From Pantoea cypripedii (GTDB taxonomy: Bacteria; Pseudomonadota; Gammaproteobacteria; Enterobacterales; Enterobacteriaceae): a stretch of 64,000 bases of DNA. This document shows positions 34,131 through 41,990 of this stretch, piece after piece (within the stretch, counting starts at the first letter, position 1; each line of letters opens with the position of its first letter). The stretch is taken from the NCBI RefSeq assembly GCF_011395035.1, contig NZ_CP024768.1:3571865-3635864 (forward strand), given 5' to 3'. Position numbers and translations under genes: made by a program. The notes beneath the pieces were generated by a model, which made no database searches, was not told the origin of the DNA, and saw only the letters and a list, made by a program, of their open reading frames with translations.

Positions 34131-34277
34131 TTAATGCGAGCGCATCCCCGCAGCCGTCATCATCATCCGAAACAGCGTTGCCACCACACCTAGTGCCAGC
34201 ACGCTTGCGCCGTAAATGATCACCAGCCACATCATACGTTTCCAGAATGGCGCTTTCGCTTCAGTATGGTTATGCAT
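34131..34277 (-). CDS. Small bd oxidase subunit (DUF2474/CydX-like)
   Basis: A 48-residue protein starting MHNHTEAKAPFWKRMMWLVIIYGASVLALG and continuing VVATLFRMMMTAAGMRSH. It has one hydrophobic helix after a basic WKR segment, the pattern of DUF2474 proteins found next to cyanide-insensitive bd oxidases, analogous to CydX. GGCGGGG eight bases upstream of ATG 34277 gives a ribosome site. The gene starts 23 bases after the subunit II gene on the same strand, so it completes the oxidase operon. Confidence 0.85.
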   Translation of the reverse strand: MHNHTEAKAPFWKRMMWLVIIYGASVLALGVVATLFRMMMTAAGMRSH

Positions 34278-34299
34278 GTTGCTGACCCCGCCTGGCATC

Positions 34300-35304
34300 T
34301 CAATGGTATCCTTCGTCGGCTTTGATTTTTCCGCGGAACACGTAGTAACTCCAGAAGGTGTACATCAGAATCACCGGGATAATCAGCAGACCGCCCACCA
34401 GCATAAATGCCTGGCTGATGGCGGGTGATGCTGCCTGCCAGATGGTGATGGAAGGCGGAATGATATACGGCCACACACTGATACCCAGACCAGAGAAACC
34501 GAGGAAAATAAGCAGCAAAGTCAGCAGGAACGGACTGTAATGGGCTTCGCGTTTGACACCGCGCACAATCCCCCACGCACACACCAGCACCAGTACCGGA
34601 ACCGGCAGGAACCAGAACAGGTTGGGACGGGTGAACCAGCGTTGGGCAATCGCCTCATGGCTGAACGGCGTCCACAGGCTGATCAGACCGACAATCACCA
34701 GCAGCGCAATCACCAGCGGCGTTGCCAGCGCGGACATCTTACGATGCAGCTCATGCTCGGTTTTCATAATCAGCCAGGTACAGCCAAGCAGCGCATAAGC
34801 CACCAACAGGCCGAGTCCGCAGAACAGCGGGAACGGTGCCAGCCAGTCCATGTAGCCCCCGGCGAAGGTGCGGCCACTGACCGGAAAACCATTAATGATG
34901 GCTCCCACCGAGACGCCCTGACTGAAGGTTGCCAGCACCGAGCCCCAGATAAAGGCTTTGTCCCAGAACGGGCGGTGTGATTCCGTTGCTTTAAAGCGGA
35001 ACTCAAAGGCGACACCACGGAAAATCAGCCCGACCAGCATCGCCGTTAGCGGAATGGTCAGAGCATCGACAATCACCGAGTAGGCCAGCGGGAAGGCACC
35101 GTACATCCCGGCACCGCCGAGCACCAGCCAGGTTTCATTGCCATCCCACACCGGGGCGACGGTGTTCACCATCATGTCGCGCTCGACCGGGTTTTTGTTG
35201 AAGGGAAACAGCAGGCCAATACCGAGATCAAAACCGTCCATCACGATATACATCAGGATGGCGAACACGATGATCGCGAACCAGATAATAGAAAAATCGA
35301 TCAT
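34300..35304 (-). CDS. Cytochrome bd ubiquinol oxidase subunit II (CioB-type)
   Basis: A 334-residue membrane protein with about eight helices. It starts MIDFSIIWFAIIVFAILMYIVMDGFDLGIGLL, the usual CydB/CioB start including the conserved MDGFDLG. VAPVWDGNETWLVLGGAGMYGAFPLAYS is another hallmark. Length (334) is nearer to CioB (about 335) than to E. coli CydB (379). The start overlaps the subunit I stop by four bases (ATGA). It reduces O2 together with subunit I, using quinol. Confidence 0.92.
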   Translation of the reverse strand: MIDFSIIWFAIIVFAILMYIVMDGFDLGIGLLFPFNKNPVERDMMVNTVAPVWDGNETWLVLGGAGMYGAFPLAYSVIVDALTIPLTAMLVGLIFRGVAFEFRFKATESHRPFWDKAFIWGSVLATFSQGVSVGAIINGFPVSGRTFAGGYMDWLAPFPLFCGLGLLVAYALLGCTWLIMKTEHELHRKMSALATPLVIALLVIVGLISLWTPFSHEAIAQRWFTRPNLFWFLPVPVLVLVCAWGIVRGVKREAHYSPFLLTLLLIFLGFSGLGISVWPYIIPPSITIWQAASPAISQAFMLVGGLLIIPVILMYTFWSYYVFRGKIKADEGYH

Positions 35305-36716
35305 TTGTGGCTTCCCTCCTGATGGGTAGCGGCAGACAGCGGACGTGCTGGCGTGTTGCTCTGACCCGGGCCACCCGGCGTCACATCGTGACCTTCGCCC
35401 TCCTGCGGCCCCTGTTTAATCAGACGCATCATGTAGCCATACCCCACGCCAAACACCGAGCAGTACACCAGAATGAACGCCAGCAGGCTGATGCTCATAT
35501 GCAGATCACCATGCGCGGAGACCGCATCGATGGTGCGTTGTACGCCATAGACCACCCACGGCTGACGGCCAATTTCCGTGGTAAACCACCCCGCCAGAAT
35601 CGCCAGCAGACCCGACGGCCCCATCAGCAACGCGAACCACAGAAAGGGCCGCGACTGGTATAAATGCCCTTTGAAACGTAGCCACAGGCTGATCACGCCC
35701 AGGGTAATCATCAGCAGCCCCAGCGCCACCATCACGCGGAACGACCAGAATATTACGGTGGAATTCGGGCGATCTTCTTTCGGGAACGACTTCAGAGCCG
35801 GAACTTGTTTGTCGAGGCTGTGGGTCAGGATCAGGCTGCCGAGATAAGGGATCTCCAACGCGTATTTGGTCCGCTCCTGCTCCATATCCGGAATACCGAA
35901 CAGGATCAGCGGAGTCGCTTCACCCGGCGGGTTTTCCCAGTGACCTTCTATCGCCGCAATTTTCGCGGGCTGATGTTCGAGGGTGTTGAGACCGTGCGCG
36001 TCACCGATCATCGCCTGAATCGGCGACACGATCAGCGCCATCCACAGCGCCATCGAAAACATCTTACGAATGGCCGGATTATCATTCCCCTTCAGCAGAT
36101 GCCAGGCCGCCGAAGAACCGACAAAGAAGGCGCTGGCGAGGAAGGCACCGGTCGACATATGCAGCAAACGGTACGGGAACGAGGGGTTAAAGATGATTTT
36201 CAGCCAGTCCTGCGGCACCACCACGCCGTTCTGAATAATGTAACCCTGCGGGGTGTGCATCCAGCTGTTGGAAGCCAGAATCCAGAATGTCGATATGATG
36301 GTTCCGAGCGCCACCATGCAGGTGGCAAAGAAGTGCAGGCCGGGTCCGACGCGGTTCCAGCCGAACAACATGACACCAAGGAAACCCGCTTCGAGGAAAA
36401 AGGCGGTTAAGACTTCATAGGTCAGCAGCGGACCGGTGATACTCCCGGCAAACTGTGAAAAACCACTCCAGTTAGTCCCGAACTGATAAGCCATCACCAG
36501 GCCAGAGACCACACCCATGCCGAAGTTCACGGCAAAGACTTTGGACCAGAAATGGTAGAGATCGCGATAGGTCTCGTTACGGGATTTCAGCCACATACCT
36601 TCGAGCACCGCCAGGAAGCTGGCGAGACCGATGGTGATGGCAGGAAAGATAATATGAAAGGAGACAGTAAATGCGAACTGTATCCTTGCCAGGTGAAAGG
36701 CATCTAATCCAAACAT
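35301..36716 (-). CDS. Cytochrome bd ubiquinol oxidase subunit I (CioA-type)
   Basis: A 471-residue heme-bearing subunit. MFGLDAFHLARIQFAFTVSFHIIFPAITIGLASFLAVLEG and FAVNFGMGVVSGLVMAYQFGTNWS are very close to Pseudomonas CioA. His21 in SFHIIFP should be a heme ligand, and a further His lies in PYRLLHMSTGAFLASAFF. The protein is shorter than E. coli CydA (522), indicating the short Q-loop seen in cyanide-insensitive oxidases. The C-terminus is extended with a Pro/Gly/Thr-rich tail. The oxidase would support respiration under low oxygen or inhibitor stress. Confidence 0.93.
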   Translation of the reverse strand: MFGLDAFHLARIQFAFTVSFHIIFPAITIGLASFLAVLEGMWLKSRNETYRDLYHFWSKVFAVNFGMGVVSGLVMAYQFGTNWSGFSQFAGSITGPLLTYEVLTAFFLEAGFLGVMLFGWNRVGPGLHFFATCMVALGTIISTFWILASNSWMHTPQGYIIQNGVVVPQDWLKIIFNPSFPYRLLHMSTGAFLASAFFVGSSAAWHLLKGNDNPAIRKMFSMALWMALIVSPIQAMIGDAHGLNTLEHQPAKIAAIEGHWENPPGEATPLILFGIPDMEQERTKYALEIPYLGSLILTHSLDKQVPALKSFPKEDRPNSTVIFWSFRVMVALGLLMITLGVISLWLRFKGHLYQSRPFLWFALLMGPSGLLAILAGWFTTEIGRQPWVVYGVQRTIDAVSAHGDLHMSISLLAFILVYCSVFGVGYGYMMRLIKQGPQEGEGHDVTPGGPGQSNTPARPLSAATHQEGSHK

Positions 36717-37199
36717 TGCTTACCTCTTTGCCAAATAGAACACCAGTTTTTACTTATAATTAACGCCTGAACGGCAACGAATTTATTTTCCCGCGAGTCG
36801 AAGAAAGAGAGCGTGACTGTAAAAGGAAGTGGTGTTTTTAAAAATAAACAGTGAGGATCAACAAAACTATAACAGTGTCTTTTGCAAAAATTTAACTGTC
36901 ACTAATTCATGTAAAATCAATGAAATGGATTTAACTTATGCTTTATTCCACCCCACAAAAGAGTTAATTTTCCGGGTGGGATATCCAGCTATAAATTATA
37001 GTCAGCCGCTTAAAAATATCCAATTTGTTAACTCAACAATAATAAATCAGAAACAAAAAAAGGGTTTTATGTTGCTTACAGGTAACAACATAAGTGCAGA
37101 AAAATCCTTAACCCTTTGCGTCATGCCATTTGTCACCTGCTCCTGACTGTGCTTTGTTAGAGCGGCAATACCATCTGGTTAATCAGCGAAGGAGAGGTT
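36717..37199. other. AT-rich region between the bd oxidase and yghX-like genes
   Basis: About 480 bases that are clearly richer in A+T than the surroundings. It contains the divergent promoters of the oxidase operon and the yghX-like gene. A weak open frame covers 36829-37146. At 37059-37117 nested inverted repeats occur: AAAGGGTT/AACCCTTT outside and TTATGTTG/CAACATAA inside, which could form a structured RNA. Confidence 0.5.
36829..37146 (+). CDS. Possible small hypothetical protein (low confidence)
   Basis: A 105-residue frame beginning at GTG with AGGA a few bases upstream. The translation (MVFLKINSEDQQNYNSVF...) has ordinary residue composition but no motif I know, no signal peptide and no clear hydrophobic helix. 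It lies in an AT-rich stretch where long frames are easier by chance on one strand only to a degree. It may be a foreign remnant or not a gene at all. Confidence 0.22.
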   Translation: MVFLKINSEDQQNYNSVFCKNLTVTNSCKINEMDLTYALFHPTKELIFRVGYPAINYSQPLKNIQFVNSTIINQKQKKGFMLLTGNNISAEKSLTLCVMPFVTCS

Positions 37200-38087
37200 A
37201 TGACACGTCTTACCGCACAGGATTTTCCGCAGGAACTGCTTGAGCTTTATGACTATTACGCCCACGGCAAAATCAGCAAACGCGAGTTCATTACACTGGC
37301 AGCAAAGTTCACCATCGCCGGGATGACCGGTGCCACGTTGTTAAGTGCCATGAGTCCGAACTATGCGCTGGCGCAGCAGGTGGAGTTCACCGATCCCGAT
37401 ATCAACCCGGAGTACATTCACTACCCATCGCCACAGGGACACGGAGAGGTACGCGGTTATCTGGTGCGCCCGGCGAAAGTCAGCGGCAAAGTCCCTGCCG
37501 TGGTGGTGGTGCATGAGAATCGCGGGTTGAATCCCTATATCGAAGACGTCGCCCGCCGCGTGGCAAAAGCCGGTTATATCGCGCTGGCACCGGATGGGCT
37601 GAGTTCCGTCGGTGGCTATCCGGGTAATGATGAAGAAGGTCGCGCCATGCAGGCGAAGATTGACCCGGTCAAACTGATGAACGACTTTTTCGCCGCGGTG
37701 GATTTCCTGATGCATCACGAGGCTGGCACCGGCAAGGTTGGCATTACCGGTTTCTGTTATGGCGGTGGTGTCGCCAACGCGGCGGCAGTGGCTTTTCCTG
37801 AGCTGGCCTGCGCAGTGCCGTTTTATGGCCGCCAGCCGAAGGCTGAAGATGTGCCGCGAATTCAGGCCCCGCTGCTGCTGCATTATGCGGCGCTGGATAA
37901 AGGCATCAATGAAGGCTGGCCAGCGTATGAAGCGGCACTTAAAGCCAACCATAAGGTTTACGAGGCGTATATTTATCCCGGTGTGAATCACGGCTTCCAT
38001 AATGATTCGACACCGCGTTATGACAAGGCAGCAGCAGAGCTGGCGTGGAGCCGAACCTTAGGATGGTTTGAGAAATATTTGCACTAA
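37200..38087 (+). CDS. Dienelactone hydrolase family protein, YghX-like
   Basis: A 295-residue alpha/beta hydrolase. The catalytic Cys is in GFCYGGG, the Asp in AALDKG and the His in NHGFHND, the triad of dienelactone hydrolases. The N-terminal 60 residues contain SKREFITLAAKFTIAGMTGATLLSAM, which resembles a Tat signal with Lys-Arg in place of Arg-Arg, and an ALA cleavage site follows, so export is possible. The start MTRLTAQDFPQELLELYDYYAHG matches YghX, which is disrupted in E. coli K-12 but intact here. Substrate is unknown. Confidence 0.87.
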   Translation: MTRLTAQDFPQELLELYDYYAHGKISKREFITLAAKFTIAGMTGATLLSAMSPNYALAQQVEFTDPDINPEYIHYPSPQGHGEVRGYLVRPAKVSGKVPAVVVVHENRGLNPYIEDVARRVAKAGYIALAPDGLSSVGGYPGNDEEGRAMQAKIDPVKLMNDFFAAVDFLMHHEAGTGKVGITGFCYGGGVANAAAVAFPELACAVPFYGRQPKAEDVPRIQAPLLLHYAALDKGINEGWPAYEAALKANHKVYEAYIYPGVNHGFHNDSTPRYDKAAAELAWSRTLGWFEKYLH

Positions 38088-38093
38088 GATCCT

Positions 38094-38158
38094 GGTGCGC
38101 ATAAATGCGCACCCTACATCGTTGATGTAAAACGTAGGGTCGGCATTTAGGTACGACC
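38094..38158. repeat. Family B hairpin pair (one arm decayed)
   Basis: The first hairpin, 38094-38117, is perfect (GGTGCGCATAAATGCGCACC). The second, 38134-38158, begins GTAGGGTCGGCATTTA but its right arm reads GGTACGACC with an extra base, so pairing is broken. The pair separates the convergent yghX-like and hxlR genes. Confidence 0.75.
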
Positions 38159-38161
38159 GGG

Positions 38162-38533
38162 TCACGCAGATTCGCGCACTTCCAGAATGCGATGCAGGTT
38201 GCTCTCAAGCCAGTCCGCCAGGCCGATGACCTGCCCTTCGACTTCACGTCCCAGCGAGGTGAGATGGTATTCCACATGCGGCGGCACCACGTCATAAGCG
38301 ATGCGCGCGACAAAGCCATCTTCTTCCATATAACGCAGCGTCTGCGCCAGCATGCGTTCGCTGACGCCACCGATTCTGCGACGCAGCTCGCTGAAGCGCA
38401 GCGTTTCCTCGCGTAAAGCCAGCAATACCAGCACACTCCAGCGGCTGGTAATACGCTTCAGCACCTCGCGCGAGGGGCAATTGACGTTCAGCAACTCACC
38501 GCGGCTAAATTTATCACTCAGGTTTTCAGACAT
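38162..38533 (-). CDS. HxlR family regulator (QorR/YtfH-like)
   Basis: A 123-residue winged-helix regulator. The start has CPSREVLKRITSRWSVLVLLALREETLRFSELRRRIGGVSERMLAQTLRYMEEDGFVAR, which is the HxlR domain; the Cys at residue 20 corresponds to the redox-sensing Cys found in many HxlR proteins. It is divergent from qorB with about 100 bases between, as E. coli ytfH (qorR) is next to ytfG, so it most likely represses qorB and senses electrophiles or quinones. Confidence 0.9.
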   Translation of the reverse strand: MSENLSDKFSRGELLNVNCPSREVLKRITSRWSVLVLLALREETLRFSELRRRIGGVSERMLAQTLRYMEEDGFVARIAYDVVPPHVEYHLTSLGREVEGQVIGLADWLESNLHRILEVRESA

Positions 38534-38634
38534 TTAGGTTTTTTCCGCCAAACTAACAATTCTGTAAGTACTTACTAAAAGTTAGTTTATACGCCAGGAT
38601 GATGACATACCAGTTCAAACTGAAGGAGAACATC

Positions 38635-39489
38635 ATGATTGCGATTACAGGTGCAACCGGCCAATTGGGCCGTCTGGTCATCAACGAATTACTGAAGAAA
38701 GTCCCGGCAAGCGAAGTGATTGCGGCGGTGCGTTCACCGGAAAAAGCGACAGACCTGGCCGCGCTCGGTGTGACACTGCGTGCTGCTGATTACAGCCAGC
38801 CAGAAACGCTGAAAAGCGCCTTTGCTGGCGTGGATAAACTGCTGCTGATTTCTTCCAGTGAAGTCGGACAGCGTGAAGCACAGCATAAAGCGGTGATTGA
38901 CGCAGCCAAAGCGGCGGGCGTTGGTTTTATCGCTTATACCAGCCTGCTGCATGCCGACACCTCACCGCTCGACCTCGGTGTGGAACATCGCGCCACCGAA
39001 GCACAGCTGAAGGCTTCCGGCATTCCGTTCGCGCTGCTGCGCAATGGCTGGTACACCGAAAACTATGCGGCGAGCATCCCACCGGCCCTGGCACATCATG
39101 TGTTTATCGGCGCGGTAGGTGAAGGTCGTATCTCCTCTGCAGCGCGTGCCGATTATGCGGCAGCGGCCGCCGAAGTGATCAGTCGTGACGATCAGGCGGG
39201 CAAAATCTATGAACTGGCCGGTGACGAGAGTTATTCACTGGCAGAATTCGCCGCTGAGATTGCGCAGCAGTCTGGTGAGAAAGTGGATTATATCAATCTG
39301 CCGCAGGCGGAATTCGCGGCGGCGCTGAAAGGTGCGGGCTTGCCGGATGGTCTGGCGGAGATGCTGGCGGATTCCGATGCCGGTGCTGAGCAGGGCGGGC
39401 TGTTTGATAACAGCAAAACGCTGAGCAAGCTGATTGGCCGCGCGACCACACCTTACGCCGATGTGATTAAAGCGGCGCTGGCGAAATAA
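38635..39489 (+). CDS. qorB: NAD(P)H:quinone oxidoreductase QorB (YtfG)
   Basis: A 284-residue NmrA-like Rossmann protein. The nucleotide motif is ITGATGQLGRLVINELL at the N-terminus, then VIAAVRSPEKA, LLLISSSEVGQREAQHKAVIDAAKAAGV and LRNGWYTENY, all as in YtfG. ATG 38635 is chosen because AGGAG lies six bases upstream; the longer frame lacks this. It reduces quinones and is divergent from an HxlR regulator. Confidence 0.93.
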   Translation: MIAITGATGQLGRLVINELLKKVPASEVIAAVRSPEKATDLAALGVTLRAADYSQPETLKSAFAGVDKLLLISSSEVGQREAQHKAVIDAAKAAGVGFIAYTSLLHADTSPLDLGVEHRATEAQLKASGIPFALLRNGWYTENYAASIPPALAHHVFIGAVGEGRISSAARADYAAAAAEVISRDDQAGKIYELAGDESYSLAEFAAEIAQQSGEKVDYINLPQAEFAAALKGAGLPDGLAEMLADSDAGAEQGGLFDNSKTLSKLIGRATTPYADVIKAALAK

Positions 39490-39501
39490 TCTCATCCCCT
39501 C

Positions 39502-39572
39502 GTAGCGGCGCAATTTATTGCGCAATTCTATGCGATGTGCCGGAAAACCCGCGCGATAAATCGCGCCGCTAC
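39502..39572. repeat. Family A hairpin pair overlapping the LysR stop codon
   Basis: Copies at 39502-39523 (stem GCGCAAT/ATTGCGC) and 39551-39572 (stem GCGCGAT/ATCGCGC), inverted. The second overlaps the last bases of the LysR gene, and its GTAG supplies the TAG stop at 39569-39571. The spacer (AATTCTATGCG..TGCCGGAAAA) is nearly the same as that at 1667-1694. Confidence 0.87.
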
Positions 39573-40435
39573 AGCTTACCCTCCAGCCAGCGAAGTGCCT
39601 GTTGAGCACGGCCTGACAATGGCCACTCGGCACGATGGATGAGCCAGATGGTATCCACCAGTGACACACCGCAGCTTTCCACCTGGATCGCTTCTGGCCG
39701 CGCAAACGCCAGCCGTGCCGACTGCGGGATCACCGCAAACCCCAGCCCACGCGCCACCGGTTCAAGGATCAAACTGATCTGATTGCTGAATCCGCGTTGC
39801 GGCAAATTACGCACGCCCGGATTCCCCGGAAAACGACGGCTGAGCAAACGCGTCGCCATCGCCTGACCATCCGGATGATCGATATAACCCAGCGTCTCCA
39901 GATCCGCCCAATCGTGTACCTTTACGCCCGCCGGTACCACCAGCTCCAGCGGTTCTTCGGCAAACTTCTCCGCCACCAGCCGTTTATCGTCCGGCTTCTG
40001 CGTGACCAATCCCATCTCGTAACGGTTATGCAGCACGGCATCCATCACCTCGCTATCCGGGGCAAAGCGATGTCGGATGCTCAGATCCGGGTACTGCTGT
40101 TGTAACGCCAGCAGCAGTGGATAGAGGCGCAGGCCGATGCTGCCCGGTGAAATCAGGCTGACCTCGCCACAGGTCACGTCCTCCTCGCTCAGCCGTATCG
40201 TCAGATGGCGCTGGGCGCGATCCACCTCCTGGCAATAATCCAGCAGCGCCAGCCCGGCGGGGGTCAGCTCCAGCGGACGCTTGCTGCGCAGGATCAACGG
40301 CCCCAGCTGCTGCTCCAGATGGCGGATATGCTGGCTGACTGCTGCCTGGGTGATCCCCAGACGATCGGCGCTTTCCGTGAAGCTGCCCAGCTCCGCCAGC
40401 ATGGCGAACGATTTTAACCATTGTGGATTGAACAT
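39569..40435 (-). CDS. LysR family transcriptional regulator
   Basis: A 288-residue LysR regulator. The helix-turn-helix is WLKSFAMLAELGSFTESADRLGITQAAVSQHIRHLEQQLGPLILRSKRPLELTPAG. The effector domain from about residue 90 includes EVSLISPGSIGLRLYPLLLALQQQYPDLS. It is divergent from the VOC/MDR/OYE operon, starting 95 bases from it, and most likely controls that operon. Its stop codon comes from a dispersed hairpin repeat. Confidence 0.9.
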   Translation of the reverse strand: MFNPQWLKSFAMLAELGSFTESADRLGITQAAVSQHIRHLEQQLGPLILRSKRPLELTPAGLALLDYCQEVDRAQRHLTIRLSEEDVTCGEVSLISPGSIGLRLYPLLLALQQQYPDLSIRHRFAPDSEVMDAVLHNRYEMGLVTQKPDDKRLVAEKFAEEPLELVVPAGVKVHDWADLETLGYIDHPDGQAMATRLLSRRFPGNPGVRNLPQRGFSNQISLILEPVARGLGFAVIPQSARLAFARPEAIQVESCGVSLVDTIWLIHRAEWPLSGRAQQALRWLEGKL

Positions 40436-40529
40436 AATGAAATTTTATAAAACCCATAACTGAATCACTGTTTTCATTATACCCGTTGCGCAGTAGCCTG
40501 TAGATCTTTTCGACACATGGAGAACGCAG

Positions 40530-41030
40530 ATGACTGCTCCTTATCCTCGTACCTTTTCTCATATTGGCCTGTCAGTGACCGATCTCGATGCGGCCGTGAA
40601 GTTTTACACCGAAGTGATGGGCTGGTATCTGATTATGCCACCAACCGAAATCCAAGAAGATAACTCCGCCATCGGCGTCATGTGCAGCGACGTATTTGGC
40701 GGCGGCTGGGAGAAATTCCGCATTGCCCATCTCTCCACCGGAGACCGGGTTGGCGTGGAAATTTTTGAATTCGAAGCGGCAGAAAAACCAGAAAACAACT
40801 TTGAATACTGGAAAACCGGCGTGTTTCACTTCTGCGTGCAGGATCCGGATGTCGAAGGTCTGGCAGAAAAGATCGTGGCGGCTGGCGGCAAACAACGTAT
40901 GCCGGTGCGCGAATATTTCCCCGGCGAGAAGCCCTATCGCATGGTGTATATGGAAGATCCGTTCGGCAATATCATTGAGATCTATAGCCACAGCTATGAG
41001 CTGACCTACTCGGCGGGTGCCTATGTTTAA
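40530..41030 (+). CDS. VOC family protein (glyoxalase/dioxygenase superfamily)
   Basis: A 166-residue protein of the vicinal oxygen chelate fold. FSHIGLSVTDLDAAVKFYTEVMGWYLI is the first motif, with the metal-ligand His in SHIG; FHFCVQDPDVEGLAEKIVAAGGK carries the second His; and YMEDPFGNIIEIYSHSYE the Glu ligand. This is the pattern of glyoxalase I-like and extradiol-type enzymes. It heads a three-gene operon with an MDR reductase and an Old Yellow Enzyme homologue. The substrate is unknown. Confidence 0.88.
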   Translation: MTAPYPRTFSHIGLSVTDLDAAVKFYTEVMGWYLIMPPTEIQEDNSAIGVMCSDVFGGGWEKFRIAHLSTGDRVGVEIFEFEAAEKPENNFEYWKTGVFHFCVQDPDVEGLAEKIVAAGGKQRMPVREYFPGEKPYRMVYMEDPFGNIIEIYSHSYELTYSAGAYV

Positions 41031-41973
41031 CGTGCCGAATGACTGGCGCGGCTGGGTCTGGCAGGGCGGCAACGCGCCGCACGATCTTCAGGATCGTTAT
41101 CTGACGGCAGAGGCTTTGCCACCCGGCGAAGTGCTGGTGCAGAACGCGGCGATCGGGCTGAATCCGGTGGACTGGAAAGTGCTCGACAGCCAAATCGGCA
41201 AAGTACCGGGTGTGGATGGCGCAGGCACCGTGGTCGCCATTGGAGCAGATGTTGATCAACGCTGGCTCGGCACCCGTGTGGCTTATCACCAGAGCCTGCA
41301 ACGTCCCGGCAGCTTTGCCGAATTTACCCCCATTGCCGCCCAGGTATTGATGCGCCTGCCGGATGCTATCGATTTTGCGACGGCAGCGGCCTTCCCCTGC
41401 CCGGCATTAACTGCCTGGCAGGCCATCGAAAAAGTGCCCACCCAGCCGGGCGCGCCGTTGCTGATTGCCGGTGCCGGGGGATCGGTCGGTCACTTCCTGG
41501 TGCAGCTGGCGCAGGCACGGGGTTTTACGGTGACGACACTCAGCAGCGAGCGCCATTTTTCCCGCCTGCAAGCACTCGGTGCGAAGTACACCTTAAGCGA
41601 TCCACTGCACAATGCCTCGCGCTTCTATGCAGTGATTGATGCCGTTAGCCCGGAACACGCGGCCAGTCTGACCGGTAACTTGCTGGCGAATGGCCATCTG
41701 GTGTGCATCCAGGGGCGGGTAGAACAGTGGCCATGCACGCCGTTTGGCCGTGCGCTCTCGCTGCATGAAGTAGCGCTCGGCGCACTGCATCTTCATGGTG
41801 ACGCGCAGCAATGGCACGCGCTGACCCAGCAAGGTGAACGTATGCTGGCGCAAATCGCGCAGGGCACCTTACACAGCGAACTGCTGCTGCATTTTCCTTA
41901 CGATCAGCTGCCCACGCAGTTACAGGCGTTGCAGCATCGCAACTTCAGCGGCAAACAAATTATCGTGCTTTAG
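41023..41973 (+). CDS. Zinc-independent MDR alcohol dehydrogenase/quinone reductase-like protein
   Basis: A 316-residue medium-chain dehydrogenase. The N-terminal catalytic domain includes GEVLVQNAAIGLNPVDWKVLDSQIGKVPGVDGAGTVVAIG; the NADP-binding motif is IAGAGGSVGHFLVQLAQARGF near residue 150. The Cys ligands for structural zinc are absent. ATG 41023 overlaps the VOC gene stop; a GTG six bases upstream is an alternative. It probably reduces an enone or aldehyde, like its downstream OYE neighbour. Confidence 0.86.
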   Translation: MFNVPNDWRGWVWQGGNAPHDLQDRYLTAEALPPGEVLVQNAAIGLNPVDWKVLDSQIGKVPGVDGAGTVVAIGADVDQRWLGTRVAYHQSLQRPGSFAEFTPIAAQVLMRLPDAIDFATAAAFPCPALTAWQAIEKVPTQPGAPLLIAGAGGSVGHFLVQLAQARGFTVTTLSSERHFSRLQALGAKYTLSDPLHNASRFYAVIDAVSPEHAASLTGNLLANGHLVCIQGRVEQWPCTPFGRALSLHEVALGALHLHGDAQQWHALTQQGERMLAQIAQGTLHSELLLHFPYDQLPTQLQALQHRNFSGKQIIVL

Positions 41974-41990
41974 CTTATTAAGGGGTTGTT

